Below are positions 32,673-42,860 of a DNA stretch of 64,000 bases, one piece after another. Position 1 is the stretch's first letter; every line of letters starts with the position of its first letter. The DNA is taken from the NCBI RefSeq assembly GCF_024199925.1, contig NZ_JANADR010000001.1, positions 1,798,001-1,862,000 of the forward strand. Direction: 5' to 3'. The notes beneath the pieces were generated by a model. It did no database searches. It saw only the letters and a list, made by a program, of their open reading frames with translations, and had not been told where the DNA came from. This DNA comes from Bradyrhizobium sp. CCGUVB1N3. Lineage in GTDB: Bacteria > Pseudomonadota > Alphaproteobacteria > Rhizobiales > Xanthobacteraceae. The position numbers were made by a program, and so were the translations under genes.

Positions 32673-34793
32673 TTAGTGCGCGAGGATCGCCAGCAGCAGC
32701 AAGGCCACGATGTTGGTGATCTTGATCATCGGGTTCACCGCGGGGCCCGCCGTATCCTTGTAGGGATCGCCGACGGTGTCGCCGGTCACGGCGGACTTGT
32801 GGGCGTCGGAGCCCTTGCCGCCGAAATGGCCGTCCTCGATGTACTTCTTCGCGTTGTCCCAGGCACCGCCGCCCGAGGTCATCGAGATCGCGACGAACAG
32901 ACCGGTCACGATCACGCCGAGCAGCATGGCGCCGACGGCGGAGAACGCCGCCGATTTACCGGCCGCGCCGCCGCCCGCAATCGTGTAGATCAAGAAGTAG
33001 ACGACGATCGGCGACAGCACCGGCAGCAGCGAGGGGATGATCATCTCCTTGATCGCCGCCTTGGTCAGCAGGTCGACGGCCTTGCCGTAGTCCGGCTTGT
33101 CGGTGCCCTGCATGATGCCCGGCTTCTCGCGGAACTGGCGCCGCACCTCCTCGACGATCGCGCTGGCCGCACGGCCGACCGCGGTCATGCCCATCGCGCC
33201 GAACAGGTACGGCAGCAGGCCGCCGAACAGGAGGCCCACCACGACGTAGGGGTTGTTGAGCGAGAAGTCCGGATTGACGCCGGCGAAGTAGGTGTGGTGC
33301 GCGGAATCCGCAACGAAGAACTTGAGGTCCTGGTTGTAGGCCGCGAACAGCACCAGCGCACCGAGACCGGCGGAGCCGATCGCGTAGCCCTTGGTCACCG
33401 CTTTGGTGGTGTTGCCGACCGCGTCGAGCGCGTCGGTCGACTTGCGCACCTCCTTGGGCAGACCCGCCATCTCGGCGATGCCGCCGGCGTTGTCGGTCAC
33501 CGGGCCGAAGGCGTCGAGCGCGACGACCATGCCGGCGAGCGCCAGCATGGTGGCGGTCGCGATCGCGATGCCGAACAGGCCGGCAAGGCTGTAGGTGACG
33601 AGGATGCCGGCGATGATGACGATCGCGGGCAGCGCGGTCGCTTCCATCGAGACCGCGAGGCCCTGGATCACGTTGGTGCCGTGGCCGGTCACCGAGGCCT
33701 GGGCGATCGACTTCACCGGACGATAGTCGGTGCCGGTGTAGTACTCGGTGATCCAGATGATCAGCGCGGTGACGACGAGGCCGACCACGCCGCACTCGAA
33801 CAGCGCCATGCCGGTGAACTCGACACCATCGAGCTTGCCGAAGCCGATCAGGTAGTAGATCACGCCGGCAATGCCGATCAGCGACAGGACGCCGGTAGCG
33901 ATCAGGCCCTTGTAGAGCGCGCCCATGATCGACTGGCTCGGCCCGAGCTTCACGAAGAAGGTGCCGATGATCGAGGTAATGATGCAGATGCCGCCGATCG
34001 CGAGCGGCAGCGTCATCATGCTGGCGAGAATCGGCGTCTTGGCGAAGAAGATCGCCGCCAGAACCATGGTGGCGACTGCGGTCACCGCGTAGGTCTCGAA
34101 CAGGTCGGCGGCCATGCCGGCGCAGTCGCCGACGTTGTCGCCGACGTTGTCGGCGATCGTTGCCGGGTTGCGCGGATCGTCCTCGGGGATGCCGGCCTCG
34201 ACCTTGCCGACGAGGTCGCCGCCGACGTCCGCACCCTTGGTGAAGATGCCGCCGCCGAGACGGGCGAAGATCGAGATCAGCGAGGCGCCGAAGCCGAGCG
34301 CCACCATGGCGTCGACGACGGTGCGGCTGTCAGGTGCAAGCTTCAGCGAATAGGTCAGGAAGCCGAAATAGAGCGTCACACCGAGAAGCGCGAGGCCGGC
34401 CACCAGAAGGCCGGTGATGGCGCCCGCCTTGAAGGCGAGCTCGAGACCGCCGGCGAGCGACGTCGTCGCAGCCTGCGCGGTGCGCACATTGGCGCGGACC
34501 GAGACGTTCATGCCGATGAAGCCCGCCGCCCCCGACAGGATGGCGCCGATGGCAAAGCCGACGGCAACGTAGATACCCAGGAAATAGGCAAGCAGCACGA
34601 AGATGACGATGCCGACGATGCCGATCGTCGTGTACTGACGTCGCAGATAGGCCTGCGCGCCCTCGCGGACCGCTCCGGCGATTTCCTGCATGCGCGGTGA
34701 CCCCGCATCCGCGCTCAACACCGAAGACGTCGCCCAGATCGCGTAGACGACAGAGAGCACTCCGCAGAGCACTATCAACCATAATGCTGTCAT
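32673..34793 (-). CDS. hppA: H+-translocating membrane pyrophosphatase
   Basis: 706 residues with about 16 membrane helices. The catalytic Asp-rich motifs are [53 protein letters not shown] sequence and a C-terminal [39 protein letters not shown]. It hydrolyses pyrophosphate and pumps protons across the inner membrane. In the sequence [10 protein letters not shown] a Lys replaces the Ala found in K+-dependent enzymes, which marks the K+-independent subtype. No operon partner. Confidence 0.97.
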   Translation of the reverse strand: MTALWLIVLCGVLSVVYAIWATSSVLSADAGSPRMQEIAGAVREGAQAYLRRQYTTIGIVGIVIFVLLAYFLGIYVAVGFAIGAILSGAAGFIGMNVSVRANVRTAQAATTSLAGGLELAFKAGAITGLLVAGLALLGVTLYFGFLTYSLKLAPDSRTVVDAMVALGFGASLISIFARLGGGIFTKGADVGGDLVGKVEAGIPEDDPRNPATIADNVGDNVGDCAGMAADLFETYAVTAVATMVLAAIFFAKTPILASMMTLPLAIGGICIITSIIGTFFVKLGPSQSIMGALYKGLIATGVLSLIGIAGVIYYLIGFGKLDGVEFTGMALFECGVVGLVVTALIIWITEYYTGTDYRPVKSIAQASVTGHGTNVIQGLAVSMEATALPAIVIIAGILVTYSLAGLFGIAIATATMLALAGMVVALDAFGPVTDNAGGIAEMAGLPKEVRKSTDALDAVGNTTKAVTKGYAIGSAGLGALVLFAAYNQDLKFFVADSAHHTYFAGVNPDFSLNNPYVVVGLLFGGLLPYLFGAMGMTAVGRAASAIVEEVRRQFREKPGIMQGTDKPDYGKAVDLLTKAAIKEMIIPSLLPVLSPIVVYFLIYTIAGGGAAGKSAAFSAVGAMLLGVIVTGLFVAISMTSGGGAWDNAKKYIEDGHFGGKGSDAHKSAVTGDTVGDPYKDTAGPAVNPMIKITNIVALLLLAILAH

Positions 34794-35010
34794 GTGAATT
34801 TTGCCTCAGATCCTTGATGTACCCCCAGCGCCGATTTTTTCCCGTTGCTACCGAGTGGCGCCTTAAAGCGGGACCGCGCCTCCCCAAAAGGAGCAGCCCC
34901 GATGGGCGGGGACCTTGCCAAAATCGCCATGCCCGTGCAACGCCGTAAGGCGCCAAAATCGTCGATCTCGGCAGGTATTTAGATCGAAGCCACCCGTTTC
35001 ACGGAAATTC

Positions 35011-36012
35011 CTAGAAGTGGCTGTAGGACAGCCGCTTGAGGACAAGTTCCCGGCCCGCGCCATCCAGGAAGCGTGGCGGCTCGTTTCCCGGCACTATCGT
35101 TCCGATGGCGGTCACGGCCACGCCTGCGGCCCGCCCGGCCGCAATCAGGTCGGCGCAGCGCGCTTCAGGAACAGCACACAGAAGCTCATAGTCATCGCCA
35201 CCGGACAGCAACGCCTCGATCCCAACGGCGCCGCGCGCAACGAGGCCGGCGGCCGGCGCCGACAGCGGCACGCTGGCCGTATCGATCGTGGCTGACACGC
35301 CTGAGGCCGCGCAGAGCTTGGCGAGATCGCCGGCAAGCCCGTCAGAGACATCCATCGCAGCGCTCGCACAGTCGCGCACCGCCTGCGCCAGCGCGTTGCG
35401 TGGCTGCGGAATGCGGTAGCGCGCGACCAGGATGTCCCGCGCGGCCGGATCGGACGCCAGCGCCTTCGCGGCAGCACCGCCCTTGAGCACATCGAGGCCG
35501 AGAGCGGCATCGCCAATCGTGCCAGTCACCATGATGCGGTCACCGGCCTTGGCACCGGTGCGGCCGACCATCCGCCCCGACGGCACGCGGCCGAAGGCCG
35601 TGATCGAGATCATCTGCGGCCCGGGTGTCGAGACCGTATCACCACCGAGCAGCGGGCACGCGAAGCTCTTGGCGTCCTCGCCCAGCGCACCGGCAAACGG
35701 CTTCAGCCAGGCATCGTCCTTGCTGCGGAGCGCCAGCGTCAGCACGAAGCCTGCGGGCGCGGCGCCCTTCGCCGCAAGGTCGGACAGGTTCACCCGCAAC
35801 GCCTTGCGGGCGATGCTGTCGGGCGGGTCGCTCGCGAGATAATGCACGCCCTCGACCACTGCGTCCGTGGTGACGACGATGTCCTCGCCGGAGGATTTCA
35901 GGATGGCGGCATCATCGACCAGCCCGAACGCGCCGGGGTCAGTCGCCAGCGGCTTGAAATAGCGCGCGATGAGGGAGTCTTCGCCGGATAGCTGCTTTTT
36001 GTCCTGCGTCAC
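35011..36012 (-). CDS. thiL: Thiamine-monophosphate kinase
   Basis: 333 residues. Features: FGLVDDAAILKSSGEDIVVTTDAVVEGVHY, then ALRVNLSDLAAKGAAP, LLGGDTVSTPGP, AAMDVSDGLAGDLAKLCAASG and LLSGGDDYELLCAVP. It phosphorylates thiamine monophosphate to the active diphosphate, using ATP and Mg2+. It lies downstream of nusB in the alphaproteobacterial rib-nusB-thiL order, with a repeat in between. Confidence 0.96.
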   Translation of the reverse strand: MTQDKKQLSGEDSLIARYFKPLATDPGAFGLVDDAAILKSSGEDIVVTTDAVVEGVHYLASDPPDSIARKALRVNLSDLAAKGAAPAGFVLTLALRSKDDAWLKPFAGALGEDAKSFACPLLGGDTVSTPGPQMISITAFGRVPSGRMVGRTGAKAGDRIMVTGTIGDAALGLDVLKGGAAAKALASDPAARDILVARYRIPQPRNALAQAVRDCASAAMDVSDGLAGDLAKLCAASGVSATIDTASVPLSAPAAGLVARGAVGIEALLSGGDDYELLCAVPEARCADLIAAGRAAGVAVTAIGTIVPGNEPPRFLDGAGRELVLKRLSYSHF

Positions 36013-36022
36013 GATAGCAGAC

Positions 36023-36142
36023 CCGTCATCCTGAGGTGCGAGCTCTTGCGAGCCTCGAAGGATGCACGGCCGAGATGCGACCTCAGCGGCACGCCGTCAC
36101 CCTTCGAGGCCTCCGCTTCGCTACGGCACCTCAGGATGACGG
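36023..36142. repeat. Palindromic repeat (CCGTCATCCTGAGGTGC...CACCTCAGGATGACGG)
   Basis: 120 bp between nusB and thiL. Same family as 15725-15835. Confidence 0.8.
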
Positions 36143-36168
36143 CTACGGCGAGGGTCATCGTTTTTGTC

Positions 36169-36666
36169 CTACCCTCGCCCGAACTCGTCGCCGCGAAAAT
36201 GGCGGCCGATCTGGTCGAGCACCGCGTTGACCATGCCGGTCTCCTCGCGATCGACGAAAGCGTTGGCGACGTCGACATATTCGGAGACCACGACGCGGCC
36301 CGGCACGTCCTTGCGGTGCTCCAATTCATAGGCCCCTGCCCGCAGCACCGCGCGCAGGATCGCCTCGATGCGCTTCAGGGGCCAGCCCTTCGACAGCGCC
36401 TCGTCGATCAGGGGATCGAGCTTCTTCTGGTCGCGTACGACGCCCGAGACGACGTCGCGAAAGAAGGCAGCTTCCGCCGGCAGGTACTTGTCGCCTTCGA
36501 CCTCGTTGCCGAGCCAATGGCTCTCGAACTCGGCGAAGATGTCGTTGATGCCGGCGCCCGCAATGTCCATCTGGTAGAGCGCCTGGACGGCCGCGAGCCG
36601 CGCGGCGCCGCGCCGGTTCGCCTTCTTCTCCGCCCCGCCGGGCTGTTTCTTGCCGGTGTCAGCCAT
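36169..36666 (-). CDS. nusB: Transcription antitermination factor NusB
   Basis: 165 residues. RRGAARLAAVQALYQMDIAGAGI, FFRDVVSGVVRDQKKLDP, WPLKRIEAILRAVLRAGAYEL, then VSEYVDVANAFVDREETGMVNAVLDQIGR are the NusB helices. It binds boxA RNA with NusE (S10) in rRNA antitermination. It follows ribH by 3 bp and was probably translated with it. A short basic N-terminal extension (KKQPGGAEKKANRR) precedes the fold. Confidence 0.96.
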   Translation of the reverse strand: MADTGKKQPGGAEKKANRRGAARLAAVQALYQMDIAGAGINDIFAEFESHWLGNEVEGDKYLPAEAAFFRDVVSGVVRDQKKLDPLIDEALSKGWPLKRIEAILRAVLRAGAYELEHRKDVPGRVVVSEYVDVANAFVDREETGMVNAVLDQIGRHFRGDEFGRG

Positions 36667-36669
36667 GGC

Positions 36670-37161
36670 TCAGGCCCGCGCCAGGCGGCGCTTGATGCGC
36701 AGCATGGCAAGCGCCGCGCGGGCGGCATCGCCGCCCTTGTTGAGCTCGCTGGCGCGCGCCCGCGCCCAGGCCTGCTCTTCGGTGTTGACGGTGAGGATGC
36801 CATTGCCGAGCGGCAGTTTGCGTGCCACGGCCAGATCCATCAGAGCACGCGAGGATTCCTGCGAGACGATCTCGAAATGGATGGTGTCGCCGCGGATCAC
36901 GCAGCCGAGCGCGATGACGGCGTCATAGGGTTTCCCGTTGCCCGCCGCAGCATCGACCGCGATGGCCACGGCTGCAGGGATTTCGAGCGCTCCGGGAACC
37001 GTGATCACGTCATGGGTGAGGCCGGCCGCCTTCAGCTCGGTGACCGCGCCTTCCAGGAGCGCATCCTGGAGGTCGTCATAGAAGCGCGCTTCGACAATCA
37101 GCGCACGCGCGCCGGAAATGTCGGTCTGGTCCTTCAGGGGTGCGCGCCGCGCGTCTGCCAT
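36670..37161 (-). CDS. ribH: 6,7-dimethyl-8-ribityllumazine synthase
   Basis: 163 residues. Active-site segments: [61 protein letters not shown] and [19 protein letters not shown]. It joins the two riboflavin precursors before riboflavin synthase. The second ribE lies upstream, separated by a repeat. A full lumazine-synthase core; the homomeric capsid size cannot be read. Confidence 0.96.
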   Translation of the reverse strand: MADARRAPLKDQTDISGARALIVEARFYDDLQDALLEGAVTELKAAGLTHDVITVPGALEIPAAVAIAVDAAAGNGKPYDAVIALGCVIRGDTIHFEIVSQESSRALMDLAVARKLPLGNGILTVNTEEQAWARARASELNKGGDAARAALAMLRIKRRLARA

Positions 37162-37241
37162 AGTTCAATCCGTTTTACTGAGGTCGGCGCGTTATGTAGT
37201 CGCCGGGGGAGCGTAAGCCAAGCACGAATGCCAGAGAGAGC

Positions 37242-37337
37242 GTCATTCCGGGGCGCGAAGCGAACCCGGAATCTCGAGATTCCGGGTTCAATGCTCCGGG
37301 CCGCGCTTGCGGTCCCGTCGCATCGCCCCGGAATGAC
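37242..37337. repeat. Palindromic repeat, family GTCATTCCGGGGCG
   Basis: Nearly identical in its last 70 bp to 32484-32606. It separates ribE from ribH and may end or attenuate transcription. Confidence 0.8.
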
Positions 37338-37347
37338 CGTGTAACAA

Positions 37348-37956
37348 TCACTTCATTTCGGTCAGCCGCGCCGCATAGCGGGCCATCAGATCGACCTCGA
37401 TATTGACCTCGTCCCCGGCGCGCCAGGCACCGATGGTTGTGACGCTGAGGGTGTGCGGGATGATCAGGACCGAAAAGGTCACGTCCTTGACCGTATTGAT
37501 GGTCAAGGACACGCCGTCCAGCGTGATCGAGCCCTTGGTCGCGATGAAGCGCGCGAGCTCCCGCGTGGTCTTGAGCTCGAACCGCGCCATGTCGGGCAAG
37601 TCCTCGCGGCTGAGAAGCATCGCAATCCCGTCGACGTGGCCTGCGACGATGTGACCGCCGAGCTCGTCACCGATCTTGAGCGCTCGCTCGAGATTGAGCT
37701 TCGTGCCCATCTTCCAGTGCTTGGCCGTCGTCAGCGCCAGCGTCTCCGCCGCGGCGTCGACGTCGAACCAGGTTTTGTCGCCTTCGACGCCGGAAGCCAC
37801 CACCGTCAAGCAGACACCGTTGCAGGCGATCGAGGCGCCATCGGCGATGGTCGCACGATCATAGCGGCAGGCAATGCGCAGCCGATGCAGCTGGCCCTGC
37901 GCCGTCGGCGTCAGGCCGACGATCTCGCCAATATCAGTGACAATGCCGGTGAACAT
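37348..37956 (-). CDS. ribE: Riboflavin synthase, alpha chain
   Basis: 202 residues with the tandem lumazine-binding domains: MFTGIVTDIGEIVGL, SIACNGVCLTVV, LNLERALKIGDELGGHIVAGHVDGIA and GSITLDGVSLTIN. It makes riboflavin from two lumazine molecules. Its ATG follows the ribD stop directly, with no gap. I see no FMN riboswitch upstream of ribD; the preceding genes are nrdR and glyA. Confidence 0.96.
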   Translation of the reverse strand: MFTGIVTDIGEIVGLTPTAQGQLHRLRIACRYDRATIADGASIACNGVCLTVVASGVEGDKTWFDVDAAAETLALTTAKHWKMGTKLNLERALKIGDELGGHIVAGHVDGIAMLLSREDLPDMARFELKTTRELARFIATKGSITLDGVSLTINTVKDVTFSVLIIPHTLSVTTIGAWRAGDEVNIEVDLMARYAARLTEMK

Positions 37957-39114
37957 TTAAGCGCGCTCGTAGATGGTGAGAGTATCTCTGTCGAATGTTT
38001 CGCTAGCATGAACCTTGAAGGCGGGCGACTGCGTGATTTTCGACAGGGGCAATGCATCGAGCGCATCGACGCCGCCCGCGCCGATCGCTTCCGTCCCGCG
38101 GAACAGCCAGATCTCGTCCACCAGATCGGCCGCGACGAAGGAGGAGGCCACGTGGCTGCCGCCCTCGACCATCAGCCGCGTGATGCCCTTCTCGGCCAGC
38201 GCGTGCAGCACCGCAGGAAGATCGAGCCCCGGCGTGCTGCCGGGCGGAATGCGCGTGACCTGGGCGCCGGCCGCGCCGAGCCGTGCAACTGCGGCAGCTT
38301 CCGCAAGCTCGGAGCCGATCACCCACAGCGGCGTCTCGCGTGCGGAGTGGACGAGCTGGCTCGATGCCGGAATGCGTAAACTGCGGTCGAGCACGATGCG
38401 CACCGGCGAACGTGCTTCCATGCCCGGCAGCCGGCAGGTCAAAAGCGGATCGTCCGCAAGCACTGTGCCGATGCCAACCAGAATGGCATCGCTCTGCGCA
38501 CGCAAGAGATGCACGCGGTTACGCGCGGCCTCTCCCGTGATCGCGACCGGCTTGCCGCCGGCCGCCCCGATCTTGTCGTCGGGCGAGACCGCAAGCTTCA
38601 GGATCACATGGGGCCGGCGATCCCTGACGCGGCGAAAATGGCCGGCATGGTCGTAGGCCGCTTCCGCAGCACAGAGCCCGACATCGACCGTGATGCCGGC
38701 GGCGCGCAAGCGCGCGTGGCCTTGTCCTGCGACCTCCGGATTGGGATCCTCGATCGCCGCCACGACGCGCTTGATGCCGGCCGCGATCACTGCGTCTGCG
38801 CAAGGCGGCGACTTGCCGAAATGCGAGCATGGTTCGAGCGTGACGTAGAGCGTGGCGCCGCGGGCCGCCTCCCCCGCGCATCGCAGCGCCTCGCGCTCGG
38901 CATGCGGACGGCCGCCGGGTTGCGTCCAGCCGCGGCCGACGATCACGCGGTCCTTGACGATGACGGCACCGACCGCGGGGTTCGGCCAAGTGCGCCCCTG
39001 CCCGCGCCGGCCAAGCGCCAGCGCAAGCTGCATGAAGCGGTGATCAGCGTCCTTGGATTCTTTTTCCCTTTGCGCCTTCTGCGCGAGCTGATCCTCCAGG
39101 ATGCGGAAGATCAT
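37957..39114 (-). CDS. ribD: Bifunctional riboflavin biosynthesis deaminase/reductase RibD
   Basis: 385 residues. The N-terminal deaminase has the zinc motif [10 protein letters not shown] (H-A-E) and [19 protein letters not shown] (PCxHxGxxPPC). The C-terminal reductase has [53 protein letters not shown] and [12 protein letters not shown]. It carries out the second and third steps of riboflavin synthesis. It overlaps nrdR by 4 bp and adjoins ribE, so nrdR-ribD-ribE is a coupled unit. Confidence 0.96.
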   Translation of the reverse strand: MIFRILEDQLAQKAQREKESKDADHRFMQLALALGRRGQGRTWPNPAVGAVIVKDRVIVGRGWTQPGGRPHAEREALRCAGEAARGATLYVTLEPCSHFGKSPPCADAVIAAGIKRVVAAIEDPNPEVAGQGHARLRAAGITVDVGLCAAEAAYDHAGHFRRVRDRRPHVILKLAVSPDDKIGAAGGKPVAITGEAARNRVHLLRAQSDAILVGIGTVLADDPLLTCRLPGMEARSPVRIVLDRSLRIPASSQLVHSARETPLWVIGSELAEAAAVARLGAAGAQVTRIPPGSTPGLDLPAVLHALAEKGITRLMVEGGSHVASSFVAADLVDEIWLFRGTEAIGAGGVDALDALPLSKITQSPAFKVHASETFDRDTLTIYERA

Positions 39115-39593
39115 TTGCGTATCGCGGCGAGCCGCGCTTCCTCCTCACCGGAGAGCTCGCCGAGCACGTCGGCAAAATCCTTGGCCTCGCGGAAATTGCG
39201 GTAGACGGAGGCGAAGCGCACATAGGCGACGTCGTCGAGCGCGCGCAGATGCTCCATCACCGTCTCGCCGATCACCTCCGAGGAGATCTCGGCTTCGCCG
39301 GCGGTCTCGAGCTCGCGCACGATGGCAGAAACCATCTTCTCCACCCGCTCCGGCTCGACCGGACGCTTGCGCAAGGAAATCTGCACCGAACGCATCAGCT
39401 TGTCGCGGTCGAACGGCACGCGGCGGCCGTTGCGCTTGATCACAGTGAGTTCGCGAAGTTGCACGCGCTCGAAGGTGGTGAAGCGGAAATTGCAGGCGAC
39501 GCAAATGCGCCGCCTGCGGATCACGGACGAGTCTTCGGTCGGACGCGAGTCCTTAACCTGCGTATCGAGACTGTTGCAGTTGGGACAGCGCAT
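39111..39593 (-). CDS. nrdR: Transcriptional repressor NrdR
   Basis: 160 residues. The zinc ribbon is [18 protein letters not shown], then [20 protein letters not shown]; both CxxC pairs are present. The ATP-cone follows ([29 protein letters not shown]). NrdR senses ATP/dATP and represses ribonucleotide reductase genes. Between glyA (17 bp upstream) and ribD. Confidence 0.97.
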   Translation of the reverse strand: MRCPNCNSLDTQVKDSRPTEDSSVIRRRRICVACNFRFTTFERVQLRELTVIKRNGRRVPFDRDKLMRSVQISLRKRPVEPERVEKMVSAIVRELETAGEAEISSEVIGETVMEHLRALDDVAYVRFASVYRNFREAKDFADVLGELSGEEEARLAAIRK

Positions 39594-39610
39594 CCGCTTG
39601 TTATCCGGCC

Positions 39611-40909
39611 TTACTGGTAGATCGGGAACCGATCGGTGAGCGCCTTGACCCGCTCCTTGATCGCGGCCTCCACCAGCGGCGCCTTGCCGTCGGAAGACTG
39701 CGCGATTGCGTTCAGGACTTCAGCGATCATGCCGCCGACCTGCTTGAACTCCGCAACGCCGAAGCCGCGGGTGGTCGCCGCCGGCGTGCCGAGGCGCAGG
39801 CCCGAGGTGACGAACGGCGTCTCGGGGTCGAAGGGAATGCCGTTCTTGTTGCAGGTGATGGCCGCGCGGACCAGCGCCTTCTCCGAGACGTTGCCCTTGA
39901 TGCCCTTCGGCCTGAGGTCAACCAGCATCAGATGATTGTCGGTGCCGCCGGAGACGATATCGAACCCGTGGCTGCGCAGCGTCTCGGCGAGCGCCTTGGC
40001 GTTCTCGACGATGTTCTTGGCGTAGACCTTGAAGTCCGGCCGCAGCGCCTCGCCGAAGGCGACCGCCTTCGCGGCAATCACATGCATCAGCGGCCCGCCC
40101 TGGAGGCCCGGGAAGATCGCCGAGTTGAGCTTCTTGGTCAGCGTCTCGTCATTCCACAGGATCAGGCCACCGCGCGGACCGCGCAGCGACTTGTGGGTCG
40201 TGGTGGTGGTGACGTGCGCGTAAGGCACGGGCGAGGCATGCACGCCGCCGGCGACGAGGCCTGCGAAATGCGCCATGTCGACCAGGAGGTACGCGCCGAC
40301 GCTGTCGGCGATCTCGCGGAAGCGCTTGAAGTCCCAGGCGCGCGAATAGGCCGAACCGCCCGCGATGATCAGCTTCGGCTTGACCTGCTCGGCCTGCTTG
40401 GCCACCGCGTCCATGTCGATGATCTGGTCCTCGCGCCGCACCGTGTAGTGCGCGGCCTTGAACCATTTGCCGCTCATGTTGACGGGCGAGCCGTGGGTGA
40501 GATGGCCGCCGGCGGCGAGGTCGAGGCCCATGAAGGTGTCGCCGGGCTGCATCAGCGCCAGGAACACAGCCTGGTTCATCTGGCTGCCGGAGTTCGGCTG
40601 CACGTTGGCAAAGTTGGCACCAAACAGCCGCTTGGCGCGATCGATCGCGAGGTTCTCGGCAACGTCAACCCATTCGCAACCGCCGTAGTACCGCGCGCCG
40701 GGGTAACCTTCCGCATATTTGTTGGTCATCACCGAACCCTGCGCTTCCAGCACGGCCCGGCTGACGATGTTCTCGGAGGCGATCAGCTCGATCTCATGAC
40801 GCTGACGGCCGAGCTCGCCCTTGATGGCGGCGGCGATTTCCGGGTCGGCCTGCTCAACAGAGGCCGTGAAAAACGAATCGGGCGCGGAGGCGGTTTTGGC
40901 GGAAGTCAT
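39611..40909 (-). CDS. glyA: Serine hydroxymethyltransferase
   Basis: 432 residues. [78 protein letters not shown], then the PLP-lysine motif [17 protein letters not shown] (Lys near 242). It converts serine to glycine with tetrahydrofolate and feeds one-carbon metabolism. It is the first gene of the glyA-nrdR-ribD-ribE run. The upstream gap of about 300 bp probably holds the promoter; no glycine riboswitch is visible. Confidence 0.97.
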   Translation of the reverse strand: MTSAKTASAPDSFFTASVEQADPEIAAAIKGELGRQRHEIELIASENIVSRAVLEAQGSVMTNKYAEGYPGARYYGGCEWVDVAENLAIDRAKRLFGANFANVQPNSGSQMNQAVFLALMQPGDTFMGLDLAAGGHLTHGSPVNMSGKWFKAAHYTVRREDQIIDMDAVAKQAEQVKPKLIIAGGSAYSRAWDFKRFREIADSVGAYLLVDMAHFAGLVAGGVHASPVPYAHVTTTTTHKSLRGPRGGLILWNDETLTKKLNSAIFPGLQGGPLMHVIAAKAVAFGEALRPDFKVYAKNIVENAKALAETLRSHGFDIVSGGTDNHLMLVDLRPKGIKGNVSEKALVRAAITCNKNGIPFDPETPFVTSGLRLGTPAATTRGFGVAEFKQVGGMIAEVLNAIAQSSDGKAPLVEAAIKERVKALTDRFPIYQ

Positions 40910-41216
40910 CGGCGAATATCTCCACCGCCGCAGCCTTTTCTGGCGGGCTACGGTCGGTCTTGTGTGGCGGTTGGAAGCACGCGCGATCTACCACATCGCC
41001 CCGGTCCGGCCAAGCATTTGCGGGTCCGGGGCGACAATTATGCCAGATATGGTGGGGATCGGGGGGATTTGGAGGCCTGAAAGACGACAGAGCCGCCTGT
41101 GCCGGGGGAATCCCCCAATCCTTGACGGATGGCCGTCATCACGCCCGACCACCGGGCTCCCCGACCGGCGGGTAGCCGACTCCCCGCTTGTGGGGTGGAC
41201 TTGGCCGCCCTTGCCG
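40910..41216. other. Intergenic region upstream of glyA
   Basis: About 307 bp. GC-rich with short inverted repeats (GGGGATTCCCCC-like; CCCCGCTTGTGGGG). No gene or riboswitch is recognised. It probably contains the glyA promoter and the terminator of the small gene at 41217. Confidence 0.4.
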
Positions 41217-41438
41217 CTACAGCCCCGTATAGCCCGCCTTCACCGGGTCGATGCTGCCGTCGAGCTGGCGCAGATAAGTCAGGCCGCAGACCGTCAACCT
41301 ATGAGTGTCCTTCTCGCCCGCTTCAACCAGCGTATTGAGGTAGTTCGTCACCTTCGCCCTCGCCTCCTCGCTCGCCGCAGCGGTGCGGTTCGCCAACAGG
41401 TCATAGGTCTGCATGATGCGGTCGATGGCGGCTTCCAT
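41217..41438 (-). CDS. Small helical conserved protein
   Basis: 73 residues from ATG 41438, with AGAGGA upstream. EAAIDRIMQTYDLLANRTAAA, then EARAKVTNYLNTLVEAGE and LTVCGLTYLRQLDG are helices. Seen commonly as a hypothetical protein in Bradyrhizobium-type genomes. It follows the next small gene by 37 bp, so the two are probably co-transcribed. Function unknown. Confidence 0.65.
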   Translation of the reverse strand: MEAAIDRIMQTYDLLANRTAAASEEARAKVTNYLNTLVEAGEKDTHRLTVCGLTYLRQLDGSIDPVKAGYTGL

Positions 41439-41475
41439 GGCATCCTCTGATTGATCTGAATTTTGGGGAATGCTG

Positions 41476-41712
41476 TCAGGCAAACGCGTCGGCCTCGAAG
41501 GCGGCCTCGAATTCGGCGATCGCCTTGTTGGCGAGCCTGATCTTGTTGAATTCGCCGTGCTGGAACAATTGCACGATGATCTTCAGCAGCCGTTCGTCGG
41601 TGACGAGCGTATCGGGGAGCGCGCCGGCCCTGCGCAGATAATTCGCGGCGATGGCATAGGCCTCGCTCACGATCTCCACGTTCATCCTCTGTAGCCCGCG
41701 CTCGACCAGCAT
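41476..41712 (-). CDS. Small conserved protein
   Basis: 78 residues from ATG 41712, preceded by GGAGGCGTGCG. MLVERGLQRMNVEIVSEAYAIAANYLRRAGALPDT and then LLKIIVQLFQHGEFNKIRLANKAIAEFE suggest an all-helical fold. It pairs with the gene at 41217. No function is recalled. Confidence 0.6.
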   Translation of the reverse strand: MLVERGLQRMNVEIVSEAYAIAANYLRRAGALPDTLVTDERLLKIIVQLFQHGEFNKIRLANKAIAEFEAAFEADAFA

Positions 41713-41802
41713 CGCACGCCTCCGATCCCAAGGGGATAAGCCGCGAGCCGCCGGCTCGTTCCGCCAAGGCGCTACTTTTTTCGCAGGTGCAAAAAACACA
41801 AA

Positions 41803-41838
41803 ACGCGCCGGTCCAGGCGAAGCCGGGCCGGCGCGATT
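41803..41838 (-). terminator. Intrinsic terminator of the ldtR gene
   Basis: Stem CGCGCCGG/CCGGCGCG with an inner hairpin. On the minus strand it is followed by TTTTGTGTTTTTT. It lies about 75 bp past the LdtR stop. Confidence 0.75.
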
Positions 41839-41914
41839 GGGGAAGTTCAGGCACGTTAGGGAGGCGCGCCGGTCTTGTTGTGGGGCCGGCTTGGCCTTGA
41901 TCCCTCCGAAAAAA

Positions 41915-42433
41915 TCAGAGCCGATACAGGATCTGGTCGGTCCAGAACCGCTCGAGGCGATGCAGCGACTTGTTGAGCGTGGAGAACTCCTCGCCCGAGA
42001 TGCCGCCGACCTGCTCCACCGTCTTGACGTGCTTCTGGTAGAGAGCGTCGACGATGCGGCGAACTTCCTGGCCCTGCGGGGTCAGGCGGATGCGCACCGA
42101 GCGGCGGTCAACGCGCGAGCGCTGATGATCGAGGAATCCGAGCTCGACGAGCTTCTTCAGGTTGTAGGAGACGTTGGAGCCGAGATAGTAGCCGCGCGTG
42201 CGCAGCTCGCCTGCGGTCAGCTCCTTGTCGCCGATGTTGTAGAGGAGCAGCGCCTGCACCGAGTTGATGTCGGCGCGGCCGCGACGATCGAATTCATCCT
42301 TGATGACGTCGAGCAGGCGGCGATGCAGCCGCTCCACCAGAGTCAGAGCTTCGAGATAGAGCGACTGCACCGAGCCCTGCTGGCCGGCGACGCGCTCTGC
42401 GGTATCTGCCGCAGTTGCGACGGCTTTCATCAT
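41915..42433 (-). CDS. ldtR: LdtR-like MarR family regulator
   Basis: 172 residues. It contains TLVERLHRRLLDVIKDEFDRRGRADINSVQALLLYNIGDKELTAGELRTRGYYLGSNVSYNLKKLVELGFLDHQRSRVDRRSVRIRL, a winged helix that matches the rhizobial/Liberibacter LdtR family, which controls an L,D-transpeptidase and osmotic tolerance. The name is by resemblance. The 5' gap has GTCGA...TCGAC arms (42463-42480 region) that could be an operator. It has its own terminator. Confidence 0.85.
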   Translation of the reverse strand: MMKAVATAADTAERVAGQQGSVQSLYLEALTLVERLHRRLLDVIKDEFDRRGRADINSVQALLLYNIGDKELTAGELRTRGYYLGSNVSYNLKKLVELGFLDHQRSRVDRRSVRIRLTPQGQEVRRIVDALYQKHVKTVEQVGGISGEEFSTLNKSLHRLERFWTDQILYRL

Positions 42434-42860
42434 GACACTTCCCCTGTTGTCGTTTTTGTCGACACTTATTTCGACGAAACTTTTGTCCCGCCTGATAGCT
42501 TCAACTTAAGGGGAGGCGTTTGAAGATCAGCTTAAATAAGAGAATAAAGAGATCATGAATTTAAGACAGTGAATCGCGGATTAAGCCTGTGCGGCAAGGA
42601 CTTTTCGCAACCCTCTGTTGACGGTGGCAAGGTCCTGTTCACCCTCCGTGCGCACGTATTGTCGCATTCCAGAACAGCCCTGCCCTGTTTCGAAACGGGA
42701 GCGTAACAGCTGTGGCGGATCACGCGGGATCTTCGCAAACTTGCCGCAAATTTGAAGCAACCAACGGTCAACCATCGACGCGCGAAAACACACTGGCGTG
42801 TCCCTGATGCGCTGCAGCGTGCAACGCTCGGTGCGCAGAGCCGGGGCACGAAGACCATCA
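42434..42860. other. Intergenic region upstream of ldtR
   Basis: About 427 bp, including an AT-rich tract after 42520 (AAATAAGAGAATAAAGAG). Contains the ldtR promoter with the possible GTCGA/TCGAC operator. No gene is convincing. Confidence 0.4.

Noticed and set aside
32655..34700. Long 681-residue plus-strand frame opposite hppA
   Set aside because: Antisense shadow of a highly conserved membrane pyrophosphatase; composition is His/Arg/Asp-rich and repetitive.
37340..39120. FMN riboswitch in the rib region
   Set aside because: The ribD and ribE starts are directly coupled to neighbours, and no RFN element is visible.
40910..41216. Possible glycine riboswitch before glyA
   Set aside because: No recognisable glycine aptamer core; only ordinary GC hairpins.
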